Below are positions 4,167-5,545 of a stretch of DNA of 5,545 nt, piece after piece. The position numbers and the translations under genes were made by a program. Source of the DNA: Candidatus Firestoneibacteriota bacterium (GTDB taxonomy: Bacteria > Oederibacteriota > JAAXVQ01); assembly GCA_013335425.1 (NCBI GenBank), contig JAAXVQ010000163.1:1-5545 (forward strand), given 5' to 3'. A model generated the notes under the pieces. That model saw only the letters and a program-made list of their open reading frames with translations. It was not told the DNA's origin and made no database searches. Numbering within the stretch: position 1 is the first letter of the stretch; each line of letters starts with the position of its first letter.

Positions 4167-5545
4167 ATGTACAAACAACTGTTGAGCGGCAACGAAGCCG
4201 TAGCCTTGGCCGCCTTGGACGCGGGGGTAGCGCTGGGCACCGGCTATCCGGGCACGCCTTCCACCGAAATTCTCGAGGGCTTTTTCCGCCTGGGCGGCAA
4301 AGCACAGTGGGCGCCTAATGAAAAAGTGGCCCTGGAAGTCGCGCTGGGGGCGGCTTTTGCCTCGGCCCGGGCTTTGGTCACCATGAAGCATGTGGGGCTC
4401 AACGTGGCAGCGGACGTGCTCTTTACGGCGGCCTATTCGGGCGTGCCCGGCGCCCTGATCGTGGTTTCGGCCGATGATCCGGGCATGGCCTCGAGCCAGA
4501 ACGAACAGGACAACCGCCGCTATGCCGTGGCCGCCGGCGTGCCCATGCTGGAGCCGGCGGATTCCCAGCAAGCCTATGACTTCTTTTTTACGGCCGTGGA
4601 AATCTCCGAACGTTGGCATATTCCCGTGCTCTTCCGCATGACCACGCGCGTCTGCCATTCCAAAACCGTGGTCACCCGCCGCAGCGCCCCGCTGCCTGCG
4701 CCGAAACCTTTTTATGAACGCGATCCCAAGGGCCGGGTGATGATCCCCGCGCACGCCCGCCCGGCCCACCGCCGTTTGCGCCAAAAACTCTCGGAGATCG
4801 CCGCCTGGGGCGAAACCGCCCCGGTCCACTCCCGCCTGGAAGGCGCCGGCGGATTGGGCATCATCACGTCGGGCATCACGGTTATGCACGCCCGTGAAGC
4901 CGCCCCGGAGGCGGACATTTTCCAAATCGGTTTGACCTATCCGCTGCCCTTGAATCGTTTGGCGGCTTTTGTGTCCCAACACGAACGGACCGTGGTGTTG
5001 GAAGAAGGCGACCCGTACCTGGTCGACGCCCTGCGCGCGGAAGGTTTAACCGTGGAGGGCAAGACCGAAGCCTTCCGCTTCGGTGAACTGGACGTGGAAC
5101 GCGTGCGCCGCATTTTGGCACACGACACCTCGCCGGAACCTAAGCCCCTGCCGGGAAAACCGCCGCAACTGTGCGTGGGCTGCCCGCACCGGAAATCGTT
5201 TGAAATTTTAAGCCGCCTGAATTGCATCGTGGCCGGCGATATCGGTTGCTATTCGCTGGGCGTGCTGCCACCCTTCGAGGCCATGGATGCGATGGTCTGC
5301 ATGGGAGCCAGCATCGGAGTAGCCCACGGCGCTGCCGTTGCAGGCGACCCAGAAAGACATATAGCTATCCTGGGTGATTCAACATTCTTTCATACCGGCA
5401 TACCCGCGCTGATTAATGTCGTTTATAACCGGAGCAATGTGATCACCATCATCACGGACAACCGGGTCACCGGTATGACGGGGCACCAGCCAAATCCAGG
5501 GACGGGTAAAACCCTGCAGATGAAAGATACGGTAGAAATAGACCT
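4167..5545 (+). CDS. iorA: Indolepyruvate:ferredoxin oxidoreductase alpha subunit (cut by window edge)
   Basis: IorA is the thiamine-diphosphate subunit of the enzyme that oxidatively decarboxylates aryl 2-oxoacids (from Trp, Phe, Tyr) to aryl-acyl-CoA, reducing ferredoxin in the cytoplasm. The first 459 codons are present. The pyrimidine-binding domain carries GTGYPGTPSTEI (24-35), NEKVALEVALGAA (51-63), MKHVGLNVAADV (73-84) and SQNEQDNR (110-117). A middle domain spans about 220-320. CVGCPHR follows at 336-342, then the TPP-binding region with GDIGCYSLG (358-365) and GDS (403-405) to DN (431-432). The C-terminal [4Fe-4S] ferredoxin-like domain and the expected partner iorB lie beyond the window. 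The ATG at 4167 has AAGGA nine bases upstream. The gene diverges from the ppx operon. Codon choice changes after about base 5330, where ATA and AGA appear for the first time. Identification is firm from the conserved motifs. Confidence 0.95.
   Translation, partial: MYKQLLSGNEAVALAALDAGVALGTGYPGTPSTEILEGFFRLGGKAQWAPNEKVALEVALGAAFASARALVTMKHVGLNVAADVLFTAAYSGVPGALIVVSADDPGMASSQNEQDNRRYAVAAGVPMLEPADSQQAYDFFFTAVEISERWHIPVLFRMTTRVCHSKTVVTRRSAPLPAPKPFYERDPKGRVMIPAHARPAHRRLRQKLSEIAAWGETAPVHSRLEGAGGLGIITSGITVMHAREAAPEADIFQIGLTYPLPLNRLAAFVSQHERTVVLEEGDPYLVDALRAEGLTVEGKTEAFRFGELDVERVRRILAHDTSPEPKPLPGKPPQLCVGCPHRKSFEILSRLNCIVAGDIGCYSLGVLPPFEAMDAMVCMGASIGVAHGAAVAGDPERHIAILGDSTFFHTGIPALINVVYNRSNVITIITDNRVTGMTGHQPNPGTGKTLQMKDTVEID

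Noticed and set aside
4125..4982. 285-codon minus-strand open frame opposite iorA
   Set aside because: It is a shadow of a strongly recognised iorA reading frame. Its composition is Gly/Arg/His-rich without motifs, as expected for the antisense of a GC-rich gene.

Overview
The window is bacterial chromosomal DNA, moderately GC-rich and densely coded. It has Shine-Dalgarno-led genes, GTG and possibly TTG starts, very short intergenic gaps and a tRNA with an encoded CCA. The right-hand gene, indolepyruvate:ferredoxin oxidoreductase, points to an anaerobe or a ferredoxin-based amino-acid metabolism. I cannot assign a phylum from sequence alone. No phage, insertion sequence, CRISPR array or other mobile element is visible.

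Layout. Everything from about 3945 down to 1 is on the minus strand. In transcription order it holds an exopolyphosphatase-like Ppx/GppA protein with an HD domain (2305-3915), two tandem thymidylate-kinase-like P-loop proteins (1615-2292 and 901-1611), a small lysine/alanine-rich protein of unknown function (464-874), a tRNA-Arg(UCG) with its own promoter and terminator (345-421), and the first 56 residues of a PPK2-family polyphosphate kinase running off the left edge (1-170). The first four genes are separated by only 12, 3 and 26 bases and read as one operon. The hairpin after the tRNA probably separates ppk2 transcription from it. On the plus strand, across a 220-base AT-rich divergent promoter region, lies iorA (4167 to beyond 5545), truncated by the window edge.

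How the genes may work together. Ppx hydrolyses polyphosphate, and PPK2 enzymes transfer phosphate between polyphosphate and nucleotides. Placing two unusual nucleotide-kinase-like proteins and a very basic small protein between them suggests a polyphosphate-nucleotide module rather than ordinary dTMP synthesis. Three details support a specialised role. Both kinase-like proteins lack the dTMP-kinase REPGGT motif. The second has Arg in place of the invariant Walker A lysine. The Ppx protein has Asn where the family normally has Asp in its second phosphate-binding motif. The module's function is an inference. iorA is divergently transcribed and probably functionally separate. Its last 70 or so codons differ in codon choice from the rest of the gene.
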